Below, one piece after another: positions 54,203-61,609 of a stretch of 64,000 nt of DNA. The notes beneath the pieces were generated by a model, which saw only the letters and a list, made by a program, of their open reading frames with translations, was not told the origin of the DNA and made no database searches. This DNA comes from DATJSN01 sp035504095. Its GTDB lineage: Bacteria > Planctomycetota > Phycisphaerae > WQYP01. The stretch covers positions 62,001 through 126,000 of the forward strand of contig DATJSN010000092.1 of NCBI GenBank assembly GCA_035504095.1, read 5' to 3'. The position numbers and the translations under genes are program-made. The stretch's first letter is position 1; the number at the start of each line of letters is the position of its first letter.

Positions 54203-55498
54203 TCAACCCTTTTTCTCTGCTGATTGCTCTGCCAAGTCATCTTTCAAAATATTGAGCAAATCGTCCGGCAAGCCGTATGCACGATGGCTTTCACTGTATT
54301 CCTCTACTTTGGCAAGCATACGACGGAGAATATCGGGGTTGATTTTCTTTTCACTGGCAACTTGTTCCTCCAGTTGGCGTAGACGGTTCAGTTCTCGCAA
54401 ATCGGTATTCATGATGACACCTCGTTGTTTGTTGATGATTCGGGCAACACCCCGACCATCGTCGGGGTCACGTGCTGCTTTCCACATTTGCTGAATCAAA
54501 AGTAGCTCTTCTGGCGTGATGAGCGGCAACCCAGTTTCTTCCTGTAGCTGGAGAAGGCGCTTCAAGAGTTCGCGGCGACCTTCAATTCGTAATGGTCCAG
54601 GTCCATCATTGCCGTTCATGCGGCGGCTGTCACGCCAACCATTTGCAGGATCACGGAATTGTATAAGTGTTTCACGGAAGGCTATCAGATGTTCCATTCG
54701 TTCATCACCAGCGGCAAGCAATCCTTCGCTTGCCTTGTCACGATCTACAACGGTGCATGTCCAACATCCAAAACGCGAATTGCCGCAAGAGGGAGTGCTG
54801 GTATCAATCTGGATAGGGCACTCGCCGTTGGAAGCATTGGCGTATAGTCTATACAAGGAGCGATTATCACTACCCCAAGGATTGTTTTTTTGAAGCAGAT
54901 ATGCCCAGACTTCCTCAGTAGAGAGGAATTCGATTGGATTGTTAACCCACACGAGCGGCAAGTCAGGATGACGACGCAAGCCATTACGAGTTATCTGGCC
55001 AGCCATTGTCTGTGCCCGTGTGGCGCTTTCAGCACGTCTTGCACCCAAATGTAAAATGGCTTCGCCCCAGTGACCAATACGCTGGTTTACGAATGTCGTG
55101 ACTGGATCAATTTTCATACGCTGAGTACACCAGCGGAATGTACGATTTGGTGGTGGATAGCCGCGACCAATAATATTGACCCAAAAGGATTGTTCCGGAG
55201 GCGGCTTTAGCAACTGAGTTTCAATGTTAAGATTATTTTGCCGAGAGCAGCGCCGCATTCGCTCAAGATTCCCTTCAATCCCCTCTGAAACTGCCGGTAT
55301 CTCGACACGAGTATCAGTGCAAAGGATCGCAATGGGCTTTTTCCGCTGGTCAACCGGTAGGGACAGGACAGTGTCAAAAACGAGTGACGCGACCATCGTG
55401 CTGTCTTTACCCCCGCTGAATCCAACAAGCCAAGGACGTTCATCTTCGACGTAGAGTCGCAGCATTGCATCTCGTATATCCTGGAACGCCGTGCTCAT
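54203..55498 (-). CDS. dndC: DndC, PAPS-reductase-like sulfurtransferase
   Basis: DndC transfers sulfur to the DNA backbone. The N-terminus has the PP-loop VGFSGGKDSTMVASLV. Near residues 235-262 a cysteine set (CPIQI, PSCGNSRFGCWTC) should hold a [4Fe-4S] cluster. FRWCTQRMKIDP and LGARRAESATRA are further family positions. It is 431 residues, at the shorter end for DndC. It is the first gene of the minus-strand dnd run, so its upstream region should contain the operon promoter. Confidence 0.9.
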   Translation of the reverse strand: MSTAFQDIRDAMLRLYVEDERPWLVGFSGGKDSTMVASLVFDTVLSLPVDQRKKPIAILCTDTRVEIPAVSEGIEGNLERMRRCSRQNNLNIETQLLKPPPEQSFWVNIIGRGYPPPNRTFRWCTQRMKIDPVTTFVNQRIGHWGEAILHLGARRAESATRAQTMAGQITRNGLRRHPDLPLVWVNNPIEFLSTEEVWAYLLQKNNPWGSDNRSLYRLYANASNGECPIQIDTSTPSCGNSRFGCWTCTVVDRDKASEGLLAAGDERMEHLIAFRETLIQFRDPANGWRDSRRMNGNDGPGPLRIEGRRELLKRLLQLQEETGLPLITPEELLLIQQMWKAARDPDDGRGVARIINKQRGVIMNTDLRELNRLRQLEEQVASEKKINPDILRRMLAKVEEYSESHRAYGLPDDLLNILKDDLAEQSAEKKG

Positions 55499-56536
55499 AA
55501 TTCCTGTTCTTTCTTTACAAAGTGTTGAAATGCGACCGCGAAGCCTAGACCCTGCGGAAGCTACGAAAACGGTACTTCACAAATAGGACTATAAGGATAA
55601 CTTATGGTCCGTTTACTGGCCAATAGGCTCCTAAAAGCAAAAATGTCCTCTTCGATTCTGGGCTTAAACAGGGTGAAATTCTTATTTGATGGTTATTTGA
55701 TGAAAAGGCCGTGAATAGACAGACAATCAGTCGATTGAGCCCAAAAACCTTGATTTTCAATGGATATTGCAGAAGGGAGAAATGGGTTTTATTTGATTGT
55801 CATGTCATATTTTCAATGATTGTCTGGAGCAGGATCATCCGGAAGCGTTTTTCTATCATGAGTATGGCCAGTGGGGATGTGAAAAATCGTGAGATTTTGA
55901 TACTAAATCACATAATCCCTTGCAGGTACCTGGCTTAAGATACACAAACCAGTCTCAATCCCCGTGAGACACGTTGCACCAGACGAGTCGGGACGACATT
56001 CACTCTGAATAGGTTGATCCGGACGATGTAATAGTTCCAGGCAGGGTTTGAAGTCAATGTTGAGGGCGGAATTAAGCCAGGCCGTTGTCATGCCTGTCAG
56101 TCAAGTTTTAATTTCAGCCGGGCAAATTAAAGGATTACGCCTTTTCCTTTAATTGTGAAGCCTTTAATTAAAGTTCCCTTCATTGAGAAAATTGGGTCAG
56201 CTTTATCAACAGAATCGGCGGCTGGCGTGGTGCTAATAAGAGGAAATGAATTAATTGTGAGGCTTGAAAGTGTATATAAAACGCTTGTTTTCCCGTCTAA
56301 AACCGCTCGTTTTACTTCTCACGATAGAATTTATTTACTATTTTAGACCCATAATATCGCTATTATTATTAAAATATATCATATTTTGTTCATAATAACG
56401 ATGTTTTGATCGTAATAAGTTCTAAAAACACAAAATTTCATCGCATCTAACCTGCGTGGTTTCCCTATTCATAGATAAAGCACGCCGTGGCAACGCAAGT
56501 GCGTTGTGCAGTGCCAATTGGTAACAGGAGTTTTTT
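55499..56536. other. Intergenic region with AT-rich core before the maintenance module
   Basis: The 1-kb gap separates the divergent dnd operon and replication/excision module. I see no credible gene; small frames at 55711-55938 and 56155-56346 have no family signal. The part from about 56255 to 56440 is strikingly AT-rich (for example AATATCGCTATTATTATTAA), as in many promoters and replication origins. It lies next to the primase-polymerase gene. Confidence 0.45.
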
Positions 56537-56725
56537 ATGTTACGTCAGGATCGAAACGAAACGCTTCTAACCAAAGTTGAAGTCTGTCAGCGGCTTAAAT
56601 TTTCCTCGCGCAAGCTAAATCGGCTTGTTGCAGCCCGTCAGATTCCAGCCCTACGGGCCGGGCGGCATCTTCGGTTCCGCGCAAGCGACATTGATCGCTA
56701 CATCGACACCCTTCCGGCGGCGTGA
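56537..56725 (+). CDS. Excisionase-like HTH protein, third of three
   Basis: The 62-residue protein has an excisionase/AlpA fold: LLTKVEVCQRLKFSSRKLNRLVAARQIPALRAGRHLRFRASDIDRYIDTL. The wing with GRHLRFRASDID is typical of excisionase-family (SinR/Xis) DNA-binding domains. AGGAG precedes the ATG. It begins the maintenance module and may serve as the recombination directionality factor of the island. Confidence 0.78.
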   Translation: MLRQDRNETLLTKVEVCQRLKFSSRKLNRLVAARQIPALRAGRHLRFRASDIDRYIDTLPAA

Positions 56726-56780
56726 CATACGAGCTAGTTGAAAATGGTTAAGACAGACGCGAGTAGAAAGAAGTATTTAC

Positions 56781-58775
56781 GTGAATAATCATACACAAAC
56801 TAATCCGGTATTGCAGGCGGCGCTCGATTATTCGCGCCTGGGATTACCGGTGTTTCCATGCCGCCCAGACAAGACACCATATACGCCGAACGGCTTTAAG
56901 AACGCGACGACCGACGAGAAAACGATTCGGGGTTGGTGGAATCTTTACCCCGATCTTCTGATTGGTATGCCAACAGGTAAGTCATCTGGTGTGAGCGTGC
57001 TGGACATTGACGGCGCCGAAGGTGAAGCAGGCTTAGCAACTTTATTGGCAAACAATAATATGCCGGACGCCCCATGTGTTCGCACTGGACGAGGCGGAAG
57101 GCACTATTGGTTTTCTCACCGGGATGGAATCAAAAACTCGCAATCGACAATCGCTCCGGGCATCGATGTTCGCGGTGAGGGTGGCTATGTGATCCTTCCG
57201 CCGAGTTCAAGCAAGCATGGCGCGTACTCGTGGATTAGGAAGTTTTCCGACAAGCTTGCCGAACTTCCAAACTTCCCCGATTGGCTCAAACCTGCGCCCA
57301 GTCAGCCAGCTTTGCCGGTGGGGCATAACGCGACGATTATTTCGCCTGATGACCAGATAAAACGATGCCGTGCCTACCTGGGCAAGATGTCGGGCGCTAT
57401 TAGCGGGCAGCGTGGACATGATCGCACGCTTGAGGCAGCGGCAACGTGTTTCCGGTTCGGGCTTTCAAAAGATCAGGCTTGGCCACTGATTCTAGAATTT
57501 AACTCGCGATGTTCGCCGCCTTGGACTGAGAAAGAACTCGGGCACAAGCTCGAAGACGCCGAGCGGAAGGTTCGCGAGTCCGGGGAATTCGGAAAGTTTC
57601 TCAATGAGCCGACCTGGCAGCCTTCGCCGTCCGCGTTAGCAGAAAAAACAACCGGGGTTTTGCCGGAATTGTGCGAGGCCGCTGACATTGCTGACGATGA
57701 AAATTCTGAGCTTGGACCACCGGTCATCGACGGCTATCTAAGGCAGTCCGAGACCATGAATCTCATTGCCGCGCCAAAACTCGGCAAAAGTTTTTTGAGT
57801 TACGGTCTTGCCCTATCGGTAGCTCTGGGGCAGCCATGGCTCGGTCAGTTTCCCTGCCCCCCTCGCAAAGTTTTAATATTGGACAACGAATTGCACAAGC
57901 GCACGTTGCGTCACAGGATTAAGCAGGTATGCCGGGCGATGAACATTGATCCTGAAGCACTTCGCGGAAGATTATTCTTCGATATATTTCGTGGGCGACT
58001 GGTGCGATTCAATGAACTAACACCATACTTTACCAGCCTGGCTGACCACGGGTTCAGCCTGATTATTTGTGACGCATATTATCGGTTTTTTGCGGGCGAC
58101 GAAAATTCCAATTCCGAAACCGCCACTGCATATAACCTGCTCGATCAGTTCGCCGCATTGACCGGCGCGGCAATCGTCCTCATACACCACCAATCGAAGG
58201 GGGATCAGTCCGGTAAGTCCGTCACCGACGTGGGCGCTGGCGCTGGTTCGCAGAGTCGGGCAGCGGATACCCATGCTGTTATGCGGGAACACGAAGAGCC
58301 GGGCAAGGTCGTCCTGGAGGCTAAATGCCGGACTTGGAGAACGCCTCTGGCGATTACGCTCGAATACGACTATCCGTTGTGGAAGGCTCGCCCAGACATT
58401 GTGCCTGTTCTCAAAACCCTAAGAAAAAGAAGGGTGCGCGATGAAACCGAAAAACCCAGTTACGAGACGGCTGCCGAACTCGCCCTTGATGAACCCAAGC
58501 CGCTGGTTTATTTCACGGCAAAAATGCGTCTTGGGGCAACCAAAACAAGGCAACTCTTAGCGGAAGCCGTGGAGTGTGGTTTGATCCATGCATGGCCGCC
58601 GGCAACAAAAAATGAACCCGCTCGGTGGGCAAATAAATCACCCCCGTTAACGCAAGAGGGGTGCTCGCACGCACCCTATATACACCCCAAGTGTGCGGGA
58701 ACGCACCTTGGGGCTGAGGTGCTCGCAGGTGCGAGCACTCGCAAAAAAACGGAAAACGAAAAGGAGAAACCATGA
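56781..58775 (+). CDS. Primase-polymerase fused to RepA-like helicase
   Basis: Residues 1-190 form a bifunctional primase/polymerase domain: LGLPVFPCRPDKTPY, SVLDIDGAEGE and GRGGRHYWFSH. The second half is a RepA-type (AAA_25) ATPase with IAAPKLGKSFLSYGLALSVALG as Walker A near residue 331, LIICDAYYRF as Walker B and IVLIHHQSKGDQSG. It should replicate the island in a circular form or when mobilised. The start is GTG at 56781; no strong ribosome binding site. The stop overlaps the next start in ATGA. Confidence 0.87.
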   Translation: MNNHTQTNPVLQAALDYSRLGLPVFPCRPDKTPYTPNGFKNATTDEKTIRGWWNLYPDLLIGMPTGKSSGVSVLDIDGAEGEAGLATLLANNNMPDAPCVRTGRGGRHYWFSHRDGIKNSQSTIAPGIDVRGEGGYVILPPSSSKHGAYSWIRKFSDKLAELPNFPDWLKPAPSQPALPVGHNATIISPDDQIKRCRAYLGKMSGAISGQRGHDRTLEAAATCFRFGLSKDQAWPLILEFNSRCSPPWTEKELGHKLEDAERKVRESGEFGKFLNEPTWQPSPSALAEKTTGVLPELCEAADIADDENSELGPPVIDGYLRQSETMNLIAAPKLGKSFLSYGLALSVALGQPWLGQFPCPPRKVLILDNELHKRTLRHRIKQVCRAMNIDPEALRGRLFFDIFRGRLVRFNELTPYFTSLADHGFSLIICDAYYRFFAGDENSNSETATAYNLLDQFAALTGAAIVLIHHQSKGDQSGKSVTDVGAGAGSQSRAADTHAVMREHEEPGKVVLEAKCRTWRTPLAITLEYDYPLWKARPDIVPVLKTLRKRRVRDETEKPSYETAAELALDEPKPLVYFTAKMRLGATKTRQLLAEAVECGLIHAWPPATKNEPARWANKSPPLTQEGCSHAPYIHPKCAGTHLGAEVLAGASTRKKTENEKEKP

Positions 58776-59041
58776 CAATGAAACCTGAAAATCTGCCGCC
58801 TTGTCCGGCTGAGCTTCCGATGCCCCAAGGTGGCTGCCTGCTTTGCGGTCAACCGGAGACATCCGCATCTGTTTGGATGAGGCTTGCTCACCACGGTAAA
58901 CAGAGAGCGATCAAATATCGCCTTTGCCATGAACATGCCATACATGCGGAGGACTTTGTTGATGCCATCAAAGACGCCATTAGGCGAAAAGTAGTAGCTG
59001 AGCGTGCAACTAAGAATAACTTTGATACGGAGAATTTATGA
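58772..59041 (+). CDS. Small zinc-ribbon-like hypothetical protein
   Basis: The 89-residue protein begins PCPAEL..GGCLLCGQPETS and later has LCHEHAIHAEDF, so Cys and His pairs could bind zinc. AGGAG lies eight bases upstream. It overlaps genes on both sides by four bases, in a tightly coupled set with the primase gene and the next small gene. A DNA-binding or adaptor role is possible but not known. Confidence 0.6.
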   Translation: MTMKPENLPPCPAELPMPQGGCLLCGQPETSASVWMRLAHHGKQRAIKYRLCHEHAIHAEDFVDAIKDAIRRKVVAERATKNNFDTENL

Positions 59042-59226
59042 AAATCGACAATAAAATTCGGCGTGAAGTATTGATACGGTTTGGCGAGGAAAGACGGGAG
59101 ACCATCGAGGCAGATTGGCGTCCAGAGTTGGTTGACGACGTGGCCTGCCTCTTTGTCGCCCAAAGGATGGACCTTCCGCTTAGTTTGGTGCGTGAAATAT
59201 GTCTGACTGATGCCCCGGAGACTTAA
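59038..59226 (+). CDS. Small hypothetical protein
   Basis: The 62-residue acidic protein has no recognised family (ETIEADWRPELVDDVACLFVAQRM). It begins on the stop codon of the previous gene (ATGA) and probably belongs to the same operon. The coupling is the main support. Confidence 0.5.
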   Translation: MKIDNKIRREVLIRFGEERRETIEADWRPELVDDVACLFVAQRMDLPLSLVREICLTDAPET

Positions 59227-59316
59227 CAACGCAAGCGCGAGGGTATCGGGCAGGGACTGAAAACGAGATAAATACGGGTTTTTTGTCCGTTGAATAGGTT
59301 TGATTGGAGATTTTTT

Positions 59317-59748
59317 ATGGCGCGGCCTCTATTGAACATCGACCCCATTATTGTGGGCAAGCTCGCGGCTATGGGGTGCTCAAATTGCGAGATAGCAGAC
59401 CTACTCGGTTGCAGTGAGGGCACCATACGGTCAAAGCGTTTTTACGAGATTTTGGCCAAAAATAGAGCCGAGATTCGTAAGAACTTACGTAAAGCCCAGA
59501 TTGACGCGGCACTTGCGGGAAATACAGCCATGATGATCTGGCTTGGCAAACAAATGCTCGGCCAAACGGATAAATCGGAAACCGAAATCAGGGACCAAAG
59601 GGGTGAGCCTCAACAGTTGATTGTTGTGCTTGAAGCAAGAAAAGATGGGTCGTTAAGAGAAGTTCAGGATGCGAGCGAGGAACCGGCCCAGTTAAACGCC
59701 GGTAGCAGCATTGGCGGCGTTATTGACGTGCAGGCTGAAGTGAAATAG
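59317..59748 (+). CDS. Terminase-small-subunit-like HTH protein
   Basis: The 143-residue protein has an N-terminal helix-turn-helix (LAAMGCSNCEIADLLGCSEGTIRSK) and then AQIDAALAGNTAMMIWLGKQMLGQTDK, a pattern seen in phage terminase small subunits and their island homologues. GGAG precedes the ATG at 59317. No large terminase, portal or capsid gene is nearby. This could be a relic of a phage or satellite origin or a repurposed regulator. Confidence 0.65.
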   Translation: MARPLLNIDPIIVGKLAAMGCSNCEIADLLGCSEGTIRSKRFYEILAKNRAEIRKNLRKAQIDAALAGNTAMMIWLGKQMLGQTDKSETEIRDQRGEPQQLIVVLEARKDGSLREVQDASEEPAQLNAGSSIGGVIDVQAEVK

Positions 59749-59751
59749 GTC

Positions 59752-59780
59752 TTGACATTAGGCAAGAGGCTTGATAATAT
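59752..59780 (+). promoter_or_regulatory. Consensus promoter for a leaderless xre-int transcript
   Basis: TTGACA (59752-59757), a 17-bp spacer and TAATAT (59775-59780) form a near-consensus sigma-70 promoter. The GTG at 59788 would be at or next to the +1 site. Confidence 0.75.
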
Positions 59781-59787
59781 ATGCATC

Positions 59788-59979
59788 GTGAACATCGGCG
59801 AACAATTAAAATTCTACATTCGCAAGAGCAGGATCACGCAGGCCGAGCTTGCCCGGCAGACCGGGATTCAAGAATCAGCAATAAGCCGTTTTCTGACTGG
59901 TGAGCGGGGATTAGACCTGGTGAGCATCGAAAAACTGGCGAAGTATTTCCGCCTGGAACTTAGGAAAAAGGTAAGGTGA
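59788..59979 (+). CDS. XRE-family regulator upstream of integrase
   Basis: The 63-residue protein is one XRE HTH: IRKSRITQAELARQTGIQESAISRFLTGERGLDLVSIEKLAKYF. I place the start at GTG 59788 because the upstream TTG at 59752 is the -35 box of the gene's promoter. The transcript would then be leaderless. Its stop overlaps the integrase GTG start (GTGA), so regulator and integrase are coupled and the regulator probably controls their shared promoter. Confidence 0.8.
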   Translation: MNIGEQLKFYIRKSRITQAELARQTGIQESAISRFLTGERGLDLVSIEKLAKYFRLELRKKVR

Positions 59980-61508
59980 AAAACATGGCATCAGTTTTCA
60001 AACGTGGAAAGAATTGGATTGCATCATTTAAGGATAAGGACGAGCGTTGGCATCAGAAAGCTTGCGGTAGGGATAAAAGCGTAGCCCAGAAGATCGCTAA
60101 TAAGCTGGAAACCGAAGGGATGCTTCGCATAAACGGCTTGGTAGACCCGAACGTGGATCGCATCGCTGCCGCTGAGAAGAAATCTCTGGCTGTACACTTG
60201 GCCGAGTTTCGTGCCGACATTGCAAGCCGAAACGGCAATAACGCTTATGCCATGCAAGTCCATCAGCGGGCCGAGCGCATCATCAGTTTTGGCGGTATTG
60301 AACAATTGTCGCAATTGAAGGCCGCCGCAGTGAACACCGCTATTGCCAGACTACGCGAGGCCAAATATGCCAAAGCTAAAGATAGCAAGGATAAAGAGGG
60401 CAAAGCCAAATATGGCAAAACCAGTGTGTCTCATCATCTGCGGGCCATCAAAATGTTTTCGCGCTGGTTGTATTGCAATGGACACACCGCTGGCGATACG
60501 CTGCTGACCATCAAAGTTCCGACCGTAGCCGCATCGGATAAGAAAATGCATCGTCGGGCGTTAAGCCTGGCTGAATTTTACGCGCTGGTAACGTTTACTG
60601 TCGGGTCTGGAAGCGCCTATGGGATGACCGGCGAAGATCGGGCAATGCTCTACACCATGGCTGGATCGACCGGTTTTCGGCAGGGTGAACTACGCGCCCT
60701 GACTCCGGAAAGCTTTACTCTTGATGCTGACGCTCCGGCAATCACCGTAAAGGCTGCATACTCCAAACGCCGCCGGGATGATCGGCAACCCGTCCCGCCT
60801 GCCTTGGCCGACACGATAAAGCCATGGCTGGACCGCAAGGTTGCCGGAAAACCCGTATTCGCCATGCCATCGCGTTACGAGGTGGCTGATATGCTCAGGA
60901 GTGATCTTGATGCCGCCCGGAACCAATGGCTTAAAGAAGCGGAAAAGAATCAGGAGGAATTAAAGCATCGGCAAGAGGATAGTTTTCTCTCTTCCGATGA
61001 GGTTGATTTCCACGCCCTGCGCGTGAGCTATATCTCGTGGCTGGTTCAAAGCGGTGTGAACGTTAAAACGTGCCAGGAGCTTGCCCGGCATTCAACACCC
61101 GTCCTGACCATCGGAACATACGCTCGGATGAGCCTAAATGACCAAGATAACGCTTTGGCGGCTTTGCCTGTACCCGGAGCCCATCCATACACCCAGCAGC
61201 AAATTATTCTGGAGACCGGAACCGGCAACATATCGAGCAACGTCCATGCACAAAATATGCACAAAGCCGGCGTCCAAATACCGCAAATTGAGGCTCATAG
61301 AGGCAAGCGTAAATCTACCATCCAGGCGAGTGCAGGATATCAGGAAACCACTGTAAATACAGGGGAAAGCCCTGTATTATCCGAGACATTATTGACCTCT
61401 CGCCCGGGTGGCGGAATGGCAGACGCTCAGGACTTAAAATCCTGTGTTGCGCAAGCGACGTGCGGGTTCGAGTCCCGCTCCGGGCAATCGATTGAGAGAG
61501 ACGCTTGA
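59976..61508 (+). CDS. Tyrosine integrase whose frame runs through attR and tRNA-Leu
   Basis: The catalytic set is complete: Arg in GFRQGEL (about residue 232), Lys in YSKRRR (about 261), His-x-x-Arg in FHALR (about 346), His in LARHSTP (about 371) and Tyr in GTYARM (about 382). The N-terminal arm and core-binding domains are also present (residues 1-190). The frame goes on through the 42-bp attachment repeat and the tRNA 3' half to a TGA at 61506-61508, giving a 22-residue tail (from SCVAQ to ERDA) encoded by tRNA and chromosome. The native tail is probably the 59 codons at 27356-27535. The ATG at 59985 is an alternative start. Confidence 0.9.
   Translation: MKNMASVFKRGKNWIASFKDKDERWHQKACGRDKSVAQKIANKLETEGMLRINGLVDPNVDRIAAAEKKSLAVHLAEFRADIASRNGNNAYAMQVHQRAERIISFGGIEQLSQLKAAAVNTAIARLREAKYAKAKDSKDKEGKAKYGKTSVSHHLRAIKMFSRWLYCNGHTAGDTLLTIKVPTVAASDKKMHRRALSLAEFYALVTFTVGSGSAYGMTGEDRAMLYTMAGSTGFRQGELRALTPESFTLDADAPAITVKAAYSKRRRDDRQPVPPALADTIKPWLDRKVAGKPVFAMPSRYEVADMLRSDLDAARNQWLKEAEKNQEELKHRQEDSFLSSDEVDFHALRVSYISWLVQSGVNVKTCQELARHSTPVLTIGTYARMSLNDQDNALAALPVPGAHPYTQQQIILETGTGNISSNVHAQNMHKAGVQIPQIEAHRGKRKSTIQASAGYQETTVNTGESPVLSETLLTSRPGGGMADAQDLKSCVAQATCGFESRSGQSIERDA
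61356..61378. promoter_or_regulatory. 9-bp perfect inverted repeat beside attR
   Basis: AATACAGGG (61356-61364), loop GAAAG, CCCTGTATT (61370-61378) lies 19 bases before the right attachment repeat and inside the integrase gene. It may be a recombinase or excisionase binding site, or a hairpin limiting transcription into the tRNA. Confidence 0.4.
61398..61439 (+). repeat. Right attachment repeat (attR)
   Basis: The 42 bases are identical to 27314-27355. They cover four bases upstream and the first 38 bases of tRNA-Leu, ending with the anticodon loop. The integrase frame passes through them as SRPGGGMADAQDLK. Confidence 0.93.
61402..61486 (+). tRNA. tRNA-Leu (anticodon TAA), island integration target
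   Basis: The 85-base gene has acceptor GCCCGGG/TCCGGGC (one G-U pair), anticodon stem CAGGA/TCCTG with loop CTTAAAA (anticodon TAA), a long variable arm as in class II tRNAs and T arm GCGGG-TTCGAGT-CCCGC. CCA is not encoded. Its 5' half belongs to the repeat and so is island-supplied in the integrated state, together with the upstream promoter region. The gene is complete and should still be functional. Confidence 0.95.
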
Positions 61509-61569
61509 TTCCACCGTGCATGACGATGCGCTCTGATTGCTGATGCACTTGCAGGGCATAATCCTTAAC

Positions 61570-61598
61570 TTGCGTTTTGCGTTAGCGCATGCTATAGA
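61570..61598 (+). promoter_or_regulatory. Candidate promoter with extended -10
   Basis: TTGCGT (61570-61575), 17 bp, and TATAGA (61593-61598) preceded by TGC. The ATG at 61610 follows after 11 bases without a Shine-Dalgarno sequence. Confidence 0.45.
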
Positions 61599-61609
61599 CT
61601 TCACGAAAT

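Larger units (their letters stand above)
27314..61439. mobile_element. 34-kb integrative island in tRNA-Leu with defence cargo
   Basis: A perfect 42-bp direct repeat (27314-27355 and 61398-61439) bounds the region; unit length from repeat to repeat is 34,084 bp. The right repeat lies in an intact tRNA-Leu gene and the left repeat is its 5' half only. A tyrosine integrase, an XRE regulator, a primase-polymerase/helicase and an excisionase-like gene lie at the right end. Cargo includes AbiE, TIR, ArdC, HEPN, STAND-nuclease, a GHKL ATPase pair and a Dnd cluster. No conjugation genes are seen, so it would be mobilised by a helper or be a phage-satellite-like or decayed element. Confidence 0.9.

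Noticed and set aside
56155..56346. 63-codon frame in the gap upstream of the excisionase
   Set aside because: GTG start, no Shine-Dalgarno sequence, no homologue known, inside an AT-rich stretch; chance is the simplest explanation.
59752..59787. N-terminal extension of the XRE regulator from TTG
   Set aside because: The TTG belongs to a TTGACA -35 box and the extension contains the -10 box, so it is promoter DNA.
27314..61439. Island as a conjugative element (ICE)
   Set aside because: ArdC and AlpA genes hint at conjugation, but no relaxase, coupling protein or type IV secretion gene is visible.
61440..61508. The 22-residue integrase tail read as a native C-terminus
   Set aside because: It is encoded by the tRNA 3' half and chromosome. 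The 59-codon fragment at the other end of the island fits the native tail better.
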